In this document: positions 19,285 through 28,549 of the stretch, one piece after another | Position numbering within the stretch: the first letter of the stretch is position 1 | Layout: every line of letters starts with the position of its first letter | Assembly: GCF_963678185.1 (NCBI RefSeq) | Contig: NZ_OY782757.1 | Location: 1,685,001-1,749,000, forward strand | DNA from: an uncultured Tolumonas sp. | Lineage (GTDB): Bacteria > Pseudomonadota > Gammaproteobacteria > Enterobacterales > Aeromonadaceae | Reading direction: 5' to 3' | DNA: 64,000 nt | Program-made: the position numbers and the translations under genes | Notes under the pieces: model-generated | Databases searched by the model: none | The model's input: only the letters and a program-made list of their open reading frames with translations | Told to the model about the DNA's origin: nothing

Positions 19285-20091
19285 ATGCGTAAATTCACAT
19301 GGTGGCAGGCTGTCTGGCTATCATTTTTCTCCCGACAGTTATACCAATCCGTTGCCAAACAGTGGCAAGGCATTGGATCGTTATATCTGTTGATCCTCTC
19401 CGCACTGGTCGTCCTGCCAGTGACGATGGAGATCCGGGCCGATTATCTCTCCTTTATTAAAAACGACTTGCCATTGTATCTGGATGAATTACCCGAGCTC
19501 ACCATTCAGGACGGCACCGCCTCAACCCCGGAAGATCGCCCTTACATCATCAATGAGAAAGGCACGACAGATCCATTTATTGTGGTAGATACCAGCGGTA
19601 AAATTACCGACTTAGAGCAAACCTCGGCCCCGGTATTGATTACCGCGGACCGTCTGTATATCCGTAAAAGTGATATTGAAACCCGCTCATTTGATTTTTC
19701 AACCTTTCCCGATATGACCATTGATCGTTCGTTGATTGAGCAGTTTCTAGCAACCACCAGCAAATTTGTGCTGCCATTTACTTACTTGATTCTGGTCACT
19801 TTCGCTTGGTCATGGCGGATTACCCAAGCTATGGTCTATGCCTTACTGGCTGGCTGGTTGGCAAAAAAACAAGGTGTCAAAATGCGTTATCCGTTATTGG
19901 TGCGGATCAGCTCAGTCGCACTAACACCTGCGATTATCATTGATATGCTGCTGGGTATTTTGGGTTTACCACTGCCCTTTGCAAGCGTGTTATTCATGGT
20001 ATTGGAAGTGATGTATTTACGCTTTGCCATGCAAAGCATTAGCCAATTACCAACCGATAAACACGATGATGAAGGTTCCATCATCGCGTAA
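19285..20091 (+). CDS. DUF1189 family membrane protein
   Basis: 268 residues. N-terminal KFTWWQAVWLSFFSRQLYQ and a membrane segment at about 32-48, a ~115-residue outside loop (about 50-160), then three or four membrane segments to the C-terminus. This layout and the WWQAVWLSFFS opening match the DUF1189 family, whose function is unknown. The ATG has CAGGAG upstream. It appears to be a single gene ending at a strong terminator. Confidence 0.75.
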   Translation: MRKFTWWQAVWLSFFSRQLYQSVAKQWQGIGSLYLLILSALVVLPVTMEIRADYLSFIKNDLPLYLDELPELTIQDGTASTPEDRPYIINEKGTTDPFIVVDTSGKITDLEQTSAPVLITADRLYIRKSDIETRSFDFSTFPDMTIDRSLIEQFLATTSKFVLPFTYLILVTFAWSWRITQAMVYALLAGWLAKKQGVKMRYPLLVRISSVALTPAIIIDMLLGILGLPLPFASVLFMVLEVMYLRFAMQSISQLPTDKHDDEGSIIA

Positions 20092-20111
20092 TGACTCAAA
20101 TATCAAGTAAG

Positions 20112-20143
20112 AAAAAGGGAAGCCTAATAGCTTCCCTTTTTTA
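20112..20143. terminator. Bidirectional terminator between DUF1189 gene and the ABC operon
   Basis: AAAAAGGGAAGC CTAATA GCTTCCCTTTTTT; A-run on one side and T-run on the other. It serves both convergent units. Confidence 0.85.
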
Positions 20144-20161
20144 TTCACTGAATATGTCTGA

Positions 20162-21097
20162 TTAATCTTTATAAATCTTCGGATTAAACAAATCACGTAA
20201 CCAGTCACCCAGCAGATTGATCACCAGCACTAACAGCACCAGACAGATACCAGGGAATGCCGTGATCCACCATGAACCGGAGAAGATATAGTTAAAGCCA
20301 ATGCTGATCAGCGAACCGAGCGATGGCTTATCAACAGGCATCCCCAACCCTAAGAATGACAGTGCCGCTTCCGCCATAATGGCATTGGCAACCTGTACGG
20401 TAGAGATAACCAAAATCGGTGATAAACAGTTCGGCAGAATATGACGGAACATGATGCGTGGCGCTTTGAAGCCCATCACGCGCGCTGCTTCCACATACTC
20501 TTTTTTCTTCTCAGCCAGCACAGATGCCCGCACGGTGCGCGCATATTGTGGCCATTCGGAAATACCGATGATCAACACCAACATCAGAATGGCATATTTC
20601 GAATAGAAATCGCCGCCCAAGGTCGCCTGAAAAATGGCTGATACGATGATCGCCACCATCATAGTGGAAAACGATAATTGAATATCCGCCAGACGCATCA
20701 GCAGGTTATCGATACGACCACCGACATAACCGGCAACCAAACCAACAACCACACCAATCGCTAATTGCAAGGCGACCGCAAACAAACCAATAACCAGTGA
20801 AATTCGGGAACCATAGAGAATGGTACTCAGAATATCGCGGCCCTGATTATCCGTACCTAACCAGAAGTTGGCATCCCCGCCTTCCAGCCATGATGGCGGC
20901 ATTTCAGCATCCATAATGTCATAGGTAGACGGATCATACGGATTATGCGGCGCCAACCACGGGGCTAATGTCGCCAGCACCACGTAGCAGATAAAAATCA
21001 GAAAACAGAAGATGGCGACTTTGTCTTTCAGAAAGTAGTAAACCAGATCTGACTGACGGAAACGCTGCCAACGACTCATAGTTGCTTGTTGTGACAT
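20162..21097 (-). CDS. Oligopeptide-type ABC transporter permease (DppC/GsiD class)
   Basis: 311 residues. N-terminal membrane helix (about 29-50), a periplasmic loop, then five helices in the BPD_transp_1 domain. The EAA coupling motif is EAARVMGFKAPRIMFRHILP (about residues 203-222). A cytoplasmic N-terminus of the OppC_N type (WQRFRQSDLVYYFLKDKVA) is present. It starts one base after the stop of the other permease, so the pair is co-translated and forms the heterodimeric channel. Last gene of the four-gene importer operon. Confidence 0.92.
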   Translation of the reverse strand: MSQQATMSRWQRFRQSDLVYYFLKDKVAIFCFLIFICYVVLATLAPWLAPHNPYDPSTYDIMDAEMPPSWLEGGDANFWLGTDNQGRDILSTILYGSRISLVIGLFAVALQLAIGVVVGLVAGYVGGRIDNLLMRLADIQLSFSTMMVAIIVSAIFQATLGGDFYSKYAILMLVLIIGISEWPQYARTVRASVLAEKKKEYVEAARVMGFKAPRIMFRHILPNCLSPILVISTVQVANAIMAEAALSFLGLGMPVDKPSLGSLISIGFNYIFSGSWWITAFPGICLVLLVLVINLLGDWLRDLFNPKIYKD

Positions 21098-21098
21098 C

Positions 21099-22076
21099 TT
21101 AGCCCCCCTTGGACGTCAGTTTGACCGTTGGGTTGATCAAGCCATACAGCAGATCGACCAAGGTATTCGTAACCACAAACACCAAGCCCACGAAGATAAC
21201 GTAAGCAGTGATCAGTGGCGTATCAACACGCGTAATCGCTTCCAGGAACAGAAAGCCAGTACCCGGCCATTGGAATACCGTTTCTGTCAAAATGGTGTAA
21301 GCGACCATCGAACCGATTTGCACACCACCCACTGTGATCAGTGGCAGCATGGTGTTTTTCAGGGCATGACGGAACCAGACTTTGTTTTTATCTAAGCCCT
21401 TCGCCCACGCAAATTTAACGTACTCAGCACTCAGTGCTTCCAACATTTCTGAACGCACCAAACGAATGAACAACGGCAGCATGATGGAGGAAAGTGCAAT
21501 CGATGGCAGCAGCAGGTGCTTTAAACCATCAATGGTAAACAAGCCTGATTGCCAGCCCAGTACATTCACTGTTTCGCCACGACCATACGATGGCAACCAG
21601 CCCAGTTGGATGGAGAAAACATACATCAGCAAAATAGCGGTCAGGAACACCGGCACAGAGATACCGATGGTGCTGATCCCCATAATGAGTTTACTGCCCA
21701 ACCCGCGTGGACGAATGGCGCAATAGACGCCTAATGGGATCGACAACAAGATGATCCAACAGGTTGCGGCGAACACCAACTCCAGTGTTGCCACCAGCTT
21801 GCTCAGAATGATATCCAGCGCTGGCTTTTTAAAAATAAATGAAGTTCCCCAATCGCCGTGCATGGCATGAGTCAGGAAACGGGAATACTTAATCATAAAG
21901 GGATCATTCAACCCCAGCTGACTACGCAATACTTCACGCTGCGCTTCGGACACACCCTGTCCGACCATTTCACGCAACGGATCGCCTAAATTATCCTGAA
22001 TAGCAAACGCTACCAGACTGATCACAAACATTACTACGATGGCTTGCGCCAAACGTTTAAACAAAAAAGTCAGCAT
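21099..22076 (-). CDS. Oligopeptide-type ABC transporter permease (DppB/GsiC class)
   Basis: 325 residues. N-terminal helix (about 9-28), the typical SQLGLNDPFMIKY segment near residue 52, and five further helices in the permease domain. The EAA loop reads LSAEYVKFAWAKGLDKNKVW (about residues 214-233). Partner of the permease at 20162-21097. Located 71 nt after the binding-protein gene. The substrate class (di/oligopeptide, glutathione or nickel) follows from family membership only. Confidence 0.92.
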   Translation of the reverse strand: MLTFLFKRLAQAIVVMFVISLVAFAIQDNLGDPLREMVGQGVSEAQREVLRSQLGLNDPFMIKYSRFLTHAMHGDWGTSFIFKKPALDIILSKLVATLELVFAATCWIILLSIPLGVYCAIRPRGLGSKLIMGISTIGISVPVFLTAILLMYVFSIQLGWLPSYGRGETVNVLGWQSGLFTIDGLKHLLLPSIALSSIMLPLFIRLVRSEMLEALSAEYVKFAWAKGLDKNKVWFRHALKNTMLPLITVGGVQIGSMVAYTILTETVFQWPGTGFLFLEAITRVDTPLITAYVIFVGLVFVVTNTLVDLLYGLINPTVKLTSKGG

Positions 22077-22147
22077 GCACGAAGATCCTGCATCTTAATA
22101 AAAAACGGATCGAGGGCAGCATCAACGATGCCGCCCTTTAATCACAA

Positions 22148-23707
22148 TTACTCTTTAACTTTCAGATCGCCGTAGTATGGGAAATCCAGACCATTAACGA
22201 TTGGTTTGATATCCAGCTTGGTTTTGGCAGCCCAAGACAGGTTCTGCCATTCCAGAGGCAGATAAGCTGCATCTTTCATTAACAGTTTTTCAATCTGTTG
22301 CAGCATGACAGTGCGTTTTGCAACGTCCACTTCCGCATTCGATTGCGCAATCAGCTTATCCACTTCGGCATTGGAGTAACCGCCGCAGTTGTACTGACCT
22401 TTACCGGATTTCGCATCTTTGGTCTGCACCAGATACTCAAAATAGTTACCAGAATCCTGAGTATCAGACTGCCAGCCGATCAACTGCATGCCAGCATCAC
22501 ACTTGTCGTATTCAGGCCAGTATTGTGCTTTTGGCATAGTTTTCAGTGTGACTTTGATGTTGATCTTAGACAGCATGTTAGCAACAGCTTCAGCGATCTT
22601 AGCGTCATTGATATAACGGTTGTTGGTCGCGATCATAGTGATCTCGAAACCTTTTTCCTGACCGGCCGCTTTCATCAGCTCTTTCGCTTTCGCCAAATCG
22701 TACTGAGGCACCAAATCAGCGGTATGACCCAAATAACCTTCTGGGCTCATCTGACCAGCAGGGGTCGCAAAACCCTTCATGATCTTGTCAACGATACCTT
22801 TTTGGTTCACAGCCAGATTGACCGCTTCGCGCACGCGTTGATCTTTGAATGCCGGCACTTTGTTCTGGTTCAATTCAAACATCACAATACGGTTACTGGT
22901 TTCTGTCACCATCTGCAAATTGCTATCAGACTGCACACGTTTCTGATCGTTTGGCGCAACGGGTGCAATCATGTCCACATCGCCAGACAGTAAAGCAGCA
23001 ACACGAGTCGCATCTTCTTTGATTGGCACAACGGTCAGCTTATCAACATTACCTGGCGATTTTTTATCCCAGTAATCTTTATTACGTTCCAGTTCCAGTT
23101 TCACACCCTGTTCACGCGCAACCAGTTTGAATGGGCCGGTACCAGAAACGTGGTTTGCCGCGTAAGTGTTCGCCGCTTTCACGATTTCGTCTTTGGCTTT
23201 ACCGTCTTCGGTTTTACCGCTATAGAACTTGGAATCCATGATGAACAGGTAAGTGGCGTTCTGCAGCACCAATGGGTATGGCACTTTGGCAACCAAGTCG
23301 ACGGTATAATCGTCTACTTTTTTCATCCCTTCGTAGACTTCAAACAGACCTTTATAGTCTTCTGATTTCAGAATACGGTTGTATGTCCACACGACGTCGT
23401 CAGCAGTGAACGCATTGCCAGAATGGAATTTCACCCCTTTACGCAGGTGGAAACGCACCGTTTTAGCGTCCACTTGTTCCCATGATTCCGCCAGACGGCC
23501 TTCAAATTTCATGTCTTTGGTAAAACGAACCAGCGGGTCAAAAGACATGTGGGCATATTGCAAAATACCGCCAGACAGCTGCTCATAGATATCCAGTGAT
23601 TCTGGATCAGCATCCAGCGCCACTTTTACATTTGCAGCATATAAAGGCATGCAAACACCTGCAGCCAGCAACAAAGCAGCAATTTTGCTCATTCCTGTTT
23701 TCATCAA
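22148..23707 (-). CDS. Periplasmic substrate-binding protein, SBP family 5
   Basis: 519 residues with a cleavable signal peptide (MMKTGMSKIAALLLAAGVCM, then cleavage near PLYAA/NV); there is no proper lipobox. The mature part has the family 5 layout: AESWEQVDAKTVRFHLRKGV, FHSGNAFTADDVVWTYNRI, SGTGPFKL and RVREAVNLAVN. It delivers peptide-like ligands to the two permeases. 17 nt after the ATPase gene. The binding pocket cannot be assigned from sequence, so dipeptide, oligopeptide and glutathione all remain possible. Confidence 0.92.
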   Translation of the reverse strand: MMKTGMSKIAALLLAAGVCMPLYAANVKVALDADPESLDIYEQLSGGILQYAHMSFDPLVRFTKDMKFEGRLAESWEQVDAKTVRFHLRKGVKFHSGNAFTADDVVWTYNRILKSEDYKGLFEVYEGMKKVDDYTVDLVAKVPYPLVLQNATYLFIMDSKFYSGKTEDGKAKDEIVKAANTYAANHVSGTGPFKLVAREQGVKLELERNKDYWDKKSPGNVDKLTVVPIKEDATRVAALLSGDVDMIAPVAPNDQKRVQSDSNLQMVTETSNRIVMFELNQNKVPAFKDQRVREAVNLAVNQKGIVDKIMKGFATPAGQMSPEGYLGHTADLVPQYDLAKAKELMKAAGQEKGFEITMIATNNRYINDAKIAEAVANMLSKINIKVTLKTMPKAQYWPEYDKCDAGMQLIGWQSDTQDSGNYFEYLVQTKDAKSGKGQYNCGGYSNAEVDKLIAQSNAEVDVAKRTVMLQQIEKLLMKDAAYLPLEWQNLSWAAKTKLDIKPIVNGLDFPYYGDLKVKE

Positions 23708-23724
23708 TTAGCTCCCTATTTTAA

Positions 23725-25476
23725 TTAATATGCAGACTGATTCACGGCTGCCGTTTCTTCCGCGATCTGTAATCCAGCGCGGCTCATACCTTTAAATTCC
23801 GGCATCAATGAAATCAGCTTACGGCTGTACTCATGCTGTGGTGACACAAACAGATCTTCTGTTTTCGCCACTTCCAACAAAGTTCCTTTTTGCATCACAC
23901 CAATACGGTCACACATCTGGCGGATCACCGGCAGATCGTGACTGATAAACAGCATGGTGAGTTTGAGTTCCTGCTGCAGATCTTTCAGCAGATTGAGGAT
24001 CTGTGCTTGTACCGATACATCCAATGCCGATGTCGGTTCATCACAAATCAACAAACGAGGGCGGGTTGCCAATGCACGCGCAATCGAGATACGCTGACGC
24101 TGGCCCCCTGAAAATTCATGCGGATATTTCACACCGGCTTTGCGGCCAAGCCCAACGTGATCGAGCAGATCGCCGACGATCTCTTGCACCTGACGCTCAT
24201 TTTCCGCCAGATTATGGAAACGGATCGGCTCAGCAATAATATCGGCCACTTTCATACGTGGGTTCAGAGAAGAATATGGGTTTTGAAACACCATCTGCAT
24301 TTGACGGCGGAACGGACGACGCTCTTTTTCACTTTTCAGCGCAGTCAGGTCAATGCCTTCGAAAATGACCTTCCCTTCATGTGGTGGATAGAGGCCCGTG
24401 ATCACGCGAGCAATCGTTGATTTACCGGAACCCGATTCGCCAACCAGACCGAAGGTTTCGCCTTCCTGAATTTCAAAGCTGACATGATTGTTCGCCTGCA
24501 CATATTCACGACGTGACGGGAACATGGAGTCTTTGGTCAGAAAACGCAGACTGACATTTTCAACCCGCAACAAGGCACCTTCATGATCGCGTTGGTCTTG
24601 CGCTTGGCCCAGCCAATGAGTTTTCAGATCAATCGAGTGCAGTGGCTCTGCGGACTCAATGTAAGAGACCAATGGGAAGCGGACCAGTTTCACATCAGAG
24701 CGCGGCACGGCAGAAATCAGACTCTGTGTGTATGGGTGATTCGGTGCACCCAACACCTGTTCGGTAGTGCCAATTTCAACCAGATCACCACGGTACATAA
24801 CAGCGACACGATCAGTGATGTTTGACACCACGCCCATGTCGTGTGTGACCAGCATGCAGCCAACCTGACGCTCTTTACACAGTTTGCGGATCAACTGCAG
24901 GATCTGATCTTGAATGGAAACATCCAGCGCCGTGGTTGGCTCATCGGCGATGATTAAATCTGGGTCGCAAGACAAAGCGATAGCAATAACGACGCGCTGA
25001 CGCATACCACCGGAGAATTGGTGCGGATATTGTTTAATCCGCAGTTCCGGTTGTGGAATACCAACAGCTTCCATCAACTCTAATGCTTTTTCAAACGCTT
25101 CATCGGCTTTCAGCTCGGTATTCGCCAGCATGGTTTCCACCAATTGCTGCTCTACCGTAAAAAGCGGATTCAGCGAGGTCATTGGATCTTGAAAGATGAA
25201 ACCAATCTTCGCACCGCGGATCTCGCGGATCGCATCCGGCGGCAAATCTGAAATTTTTTCACCATTCAGAAAAACATCGCCACGTGCAATGCGACCAGGT
25301 GGACTTAGCAAATCAATGACTGCATTACCGATGGTCGATTTGCCCGCGCCTGACTCACCAACCACACCCAGGATCTCGCCTTTTTCAATTGAGAATGACA
25401 GATCTTTCACTGCCGCCATCACGCCATGACGCGAAGGATATTCAATTCTTAAATTTCTGACTTCCAGCAGGGACAT
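23725..25476 (-). CDS. Fused two-domain oligopeptide ABC transporter ATPase
   Basis: 583 residues with two complete ATPase domains in tandem, equal to a DppD-DppF fusion. Domain 1: Walker A GESGAGKS, signature FSGGMRQR, Walker B and D-loop DEPTTALD. Domain 2: GESGSGKS, FSGGQRQR, DEPTSALD. Each ends with the oligopeptide-family extension (PHxYT/S-type, PNHPYTQSL and PQHEYSRKL). The fusion and the order ATPase, binding protein, permease, permease are those of E. coli gsiABCD (glutathione import), but this is also common in other peptide importers, so no symbol is given. First gene of the operon. Confidence 0.92.
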   Translation of the reverse strand: MSLLEVRNLRIEYPSRHGVMAAVKDLSFSIEKGEILGVVGESGAGKSTIGNAVIDLLSPPGRIARGDVFLNGEKISDLPPDAIREIRGAKIGFIFQDPMTSLNPLFTVEQQLVETMLANTELKADEAFEKALELMEAVGIPQPELRIKQYPHQFSGGMRQRVVIAIALSCDPDLIIADEPTTALDVSIQDQILQLIRKLCKERQVGCMLVTHDMGVVSNITDRVAVMYRGDLVEIGTTEQVLGAPNHPYTQSLISAVPRSDVKLVRFPLVSYIESAEPLHSIDLKTHWLGQAQDQRDHEGALLRVENVSLRFLTKDSMFPSRREYVQANNHVSFEIQEGETFGLVGESGSGKSTIARVITGLYPPHEGKVIFEGIDLTALKSEKERRPFRRQMQMVFQNPYSSLNPRMKVADIIAEPIRFHNLAENERQVQEIVGDLLDHVGLGRKAGVKYPHEFSGGQRQRISIARALATRPRLLICDEPTSALDVSVQAQILNLLKDLQQELKLTMLFISHDLPVIRQMCDRIGVMQKGTLLEVAKTEDLFVSPQHEYSRKLISLMPEFKGMSRAGLQIAEETAAVNQSAY

Positions 25477-25936
25477 CCGTCAACCTCTAATCTTGCAACG
25501 AAAAACACTGTATTCGGAGACCAGAAGTGCACACTTCGGGCCAAGATAAGCGATCTATCTTATAAGGAAGATAAATTCATAGAAACAACAAAAAACAGGA
25601 TTAGATCCCAGAAGATTAGCTATTTCACAAAATTAAATAAAAGAGGGGATAAATTGCGTTTTTTTTATATTTAAAAAGAAAAAAATGCGAATTCGACTAC
25701 ACTTTTAATCAGATATGATTGAATCTCAATTTAACAAAGCAACAAATAAAAAACCGAAAACAAACTTTCTCATAACAATTGCCAAGTTTTTTAAGCTTAC
25801 ATCAGCACAGGTATTGTGCAGAGTGCATCAAATTAAGCATAGTGATGATAACAGCTACCCGAAATATGGCAGTTCACTCGCAGACCTACTATTATTGACA
25901 GTAGAAATCTACTATATGTGTTGGTCAGGTATTACC
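25477..25936. other. Divergent intergenic region between the ABC operon and the pilus operon
   Basis: 460 AT-rich bases upstream of both operons. A near-perfect A/T hairpin (GCGTTTTTTTT at 25656-25666 against AAAAAAATGC ending at 25688) lies in the middle. A perfect palindrome AGTAGA AA TCTACT (25900-25913) lies 23 nt before the pilE start, its first base shared with a consensus TTGACA (25895-25900). A frame open from 25715 runs into pilE, but its first 74 residues show no pilin character. No convincing -10 was found for either direction. Confidence 0.45.
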
Positions 25937-26350
25937 ATGGAACGGATAGATATATCAAAGCTTTGTCGTATATCACGAGGTTTTACATTGCTTGAACTAA
26001 TGATAGCTGTAGCTGTGGTAGCTATTCTGGCTTCCATTGCTTATCCATCTTATCAAAGCCATTTAATCAGCAGTCGACGAGCATCAGCCCAATCTCATTT
26101 GATGGATATCGCACAACGCGAACAACAGTATTTCCTCGATGCCCGTAGTTATGCATCAGATCTGACAACCTTGAGTATGAGTACACCCAGCGATGTTAGT
26201 AGTTATTATACGATTGCGATCGCTGTTTCATCAGCGCCTCCAACATTTACAGCAACTGCCACACCGATTACAGGGACATCGCAAGCTAGTGATGGAGCCT
26301 TGAGTCTCAATAACACAGGCACAAAAACATCGTCTAATAACTCTTGGTAG
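25937..26350 (+). CDS. pilE: Type IV pilin-like protein PilE
   Basis: 137 residues from the ATG at 25937. A short basic leader ends in the prepilin peptidase site RG/FTLLELMIAVAVVAILASIAYPSY, with Glu at position 5 of the mature protein, followed by the hydrophobic N-terminal helix. The C-terminus SDGALSLNNTGTKTSSNNSW has the pattern of PilE minor pilins (ends in Trp). Such proteins act with FimT/PilV/PilW/PilX and PilY1 in priming pilus assembly. It comes first in this operon, whereas in Pseudomonas pilE is last. An earlier ATG at 25715 is in frame but gives an implausible leader. Confidence 0.88.
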   Translation: MERIDISKLCRISRGFTLLELMIAVAVVAILASIAYPSYQSHLISSRRASAQSHLMDIAQREQQYFLDARSYASDLTTLSMSTPSDVSSYYTIAIAVSSAPPTFTATATPITGTSQASDGALSLNNTGTKTSSNNSW

Positions 26351-26354
26351 CAAA

Positions 26355-26849
26355 ATGAATACAACTAATCCTCATCGCTATCGAAACAGCTTTGAAGCAG
26401 GTTTTACCCTGATGGAGCTGCTTGTTACAATAATTCTTGTGAGCATTTTGGCTGGAATTGCTGCACCTGCATATTCTAGTTTCATAGCATCTCAACGCGC
26501 CAAATCAATCGCAGCCAATTTGTTTTCAAGTTTATTGATCGCCCGCAGTGAGGCCGTTTCTAAAAACTCAAATGTTAGTTTATCGCCCAAAAGCGGTGAT
26601 TGGTTGAATGGCTGGCAAGTCAAGGCAGCAGATAACACTGTGTTGGATGACCAAGGAGCAATCGCGGGCGCAACAATTACTCTGACACCAGATGGCACAA
26701 CAAGTGTCATTTATAGTGCATCAGGCCGATTGAAAACATCAGCTCCTACATTTTTGATTACAACTACTTATGGATCTTCTACGGTGAATCAATGTGTATC
26801 TGTCAGCCTCAGTGGTCGCCCTTACATAAAGGCATCCTCAACATGTTGA
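26355..26849 (+). CDS. fimT: GspH/FimT family minor pilin
   Basis: 164 residues. The prepilin site is AG/FTLMELLVTIILVSILAGIAAPAY with Glu5. The rest has the GspH/FimT features: SSLLIARSEAVSKNSNV after the helix, then a beta-rich domain and a C-terminal Cys pair (NQCVSVSLSGRPYIKASSTC). FimT or FimU is the usual naming; FimT-type pilins in some bacteria bind DNA during uptake. It begins 4 nt after pilE and overlaps pilV by 7 nt. Confidence 0.85.
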   Translation: MNTTNPHRYRNSFEAGFTLMELLVTIILVSILAGIAAPAYSSFIASQRAKSIAANLFSSLLIARSEAVSKNSNVSLSPKSGDWLNGWQVKAADNTVLDDQGAIAGATITLTPDGTTSVIYSASGRLKTSAPTFLITTTYGSSTVNQCVSVSLSGRPYIKASSTC

Positions 26850-27418
26850 AATCATATTTGACCAAAAAACAACAGGGATTCTCCCTTTTTGAAATATTGA
26901 TATCGCTAGTCATTCTTGGGTTTGGAATACTGGGTCTTGCCAATTTACAAAGTAAGCTTCAACTTTCAGATATAGAAACTTATCAACGCTCCCAAGCCAT
27001 TCTCGTATTAGATGATATGGCTAATCGACTTAAGAATAATGCATCTAGCGCTAGCGACTATGTATCGACCGATCCCATCGGAACTGGCGATGCGCAGCCA
27101 ACAACATGCTCAGCCCTTTCAGGTGCAAACCGGGATATTTGTGAATGGAGTAATATTTTAAAGGGATCCAGTGAAAATCTTGGCTCAGATACAGTCGGTG
27201 CAATGAAAGATGCCCGAGGTTGTATCACACTAATCCAGACACCTGACCCAACAAAAGGGATCTGTACACCAGGAATCTATCAAATTGATGTTGCATGGCA
27301 AGGCATGCTATCCACAACAACGCCAACGAACACATGTGGACAAGGTTCATATGGCGACGATAATTTTCGTAAGGTCATTTCATCGCAAATTACGATCGGA
27401 TTACCATCATGCCTCTAA
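26843..27418 (+). CDS. pilV: Type IV pilus modification/minor pilin protein PilV
   Basis: 191 residues from the ATG at 26843, which overlaps the fimT stop region. The prepilin site is QG/FSLFEILISLVILGFGILGLANLQ with Glu5, and the adjacent LVILGFGILGLA is the family hallmark of PilV. The downstream QRSQAILVLDDMANRLKNN matches PilV helices that mention DMxxRMR in relatives. The frame opens at 26792 inside fimT but the earlier codons do not fit a leader peptide. Confidence 0.85.
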   Translation: MLKSYLTKKQQGFSLFEILISLVILGFGILGLANLQSKLQLSDIETYQRSQAILVLDDMANRLKNNASSASDYVSTDPIGTGDAQPTTCSALSGANRDICEWSNILKGSSENLGSDTVGAMKDARGCITLIQTPDPTKGICTPGIYQIDVAWQGMLSTTTPTNTCGQGSYGDDNFRKVISSQITIGLPSCL

Positions 27419-27457
27419 CATCGTTTTCGTCTGATTGCTTTTCAACAGGTAGATATT

Positions 27458-28549
27458 ATGACCATTCATAGCCGTAGTCGAAAACTTACAACAGGTTATA
27501 CACTTATTGAGCTGATGATAGCCATCACCCTAGGGTTAATCTTACTAGTGGGTGTCGCTACGATTTTTGTTCAAAATAATCGCTCTTTTAACGAAATAGA
27601 TAGAGCCAATCAACAAGTAGAAAATGGTCGATATGCATTACAAATCATGACTGATGATTTAAGTAATGCAGGTTATTTAGCAGAATTTAATCCGAATTTA
27701 ATCACAACAACACCGACTGAGAAACCCGACGCTTGTGCTGTTGATATTGCAGATTTGAAAACAGCATTACCGTTTGCCATTCAGGGTTACGACAATCAGA
27801 ATGCTAGTGACAAACCAAGTTGTATTAGTGATGTTCGTGATGATACAGATATCATTGTAGTTCGCAGAGCAAGTAACTGTGCTATCGGTGAAACCGACTG
27901 TGATACAGTTGTTGCTGGAGCACCCTATATTCAGGCATCAACCTGTGGCAGCAGTGCCGAATTATCCTCATCTGATGTAACTAATTTTTATAAACTTGAT
28001 ACCAACACAGCCAACTTGACCTTACATAAAAAAGATTGCAATCCACCAACGACAGCTGGAACAGTAGCACCTTATCACCGCTTTTTGACTCATATTTATT
28101 TTATTGCCAAGAATGATAAACCCGGTGATGGCATTCCAACTCTGAAACGAGCCGAACTCGACCAAAATGGATTTAATTCAGACCCTGTTTCACTTGTTAA
28201 TGGCATAGAAAATATGCAAATTGAATATGGAATTGATGAAGACGTTAACGGAACACCAAAACGTTACACAGCAGACCCCGATAGCTTAAATTCTTGCTCT
28301 AAAGATACCACACCTCCATGTACAACTTATTGGCGTAACACTGTCGCAGTAAAACTTTATTTGCTTGTAAGAAGTACAACGACTAGCCCAGGTTATAGCA
28401 GCGATAAAACATACAATTTGGGGTTAAAGTCTGATGGCTCAACCAATACGGTTGGCCCTTTTACCTCCACTGATGAACGAGCTTATAAACGACATGTCTA
28501 TCAATCTGTAGTCCGGTTGAATAATGTTGCCGGGAGAAATACCCCATGA
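27458..28549 (+). CDS. pilW: Type IV pilus minor pilin PilW
   Basis: 363 residues. The prepilin site is TG/YTLIELMIAITLGLILLVGVATIF with Glu5; NRSFNEIDRANQQVENGRYA follows, typical of PilW. The remainder is a long variable beta domain with several cysteines. PilW supports pilus initiation with PilV, PilX and PilY1. It starts 39 nt after pilV and its end overlaps the pilX start by four bases (ATGA). Confidence 0.87.
   Translation: MTIHSRSRKLTTGYTLIELMIAITLGLILLVGVATIFVQNNRSFNEIDRANQQVENGRYALQIMTDDLSNAGYLAEFNPNLITTTPTEKPDACAVDIADLKTALPFAIQGYDNQNASDKPSCISDVRDDTDIIVVRRASNCAIGETDCDTVVAGAPYIQASTCGSSAELSSSDVTNFYKLDTNTANLTLHKKDCNPPTTAGTVAPYHRFLTHIYFIAKNDKPGDGIPTLKRAELDQNGFNSDPVSLVNGIENMQIEYGIDEDVNGTPKRYTADPDSLNSCSKDTTPPCTTYWRNTVAVKLYLLVRSTTTSPGYSSDKTYNLGLKSDGSTNTVGPFTSTDERAYKRHVYQSVVRLNNVAGRNTP

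Noticed and set aside
22298-22993. 231-codon ORF antisense to the ABC binding-protein gene
   Set aside because: Shadow frame of a well-supported gene; no Shine-Dalgarno and no domain.
25715-25936. N-terminal extension of the first pilin from ATG 25715
   Set aside because: It would give a 90-residue leader before the prepilin cleavage site. Known leaders are short, and the ATG at 25937 gives a normal one.
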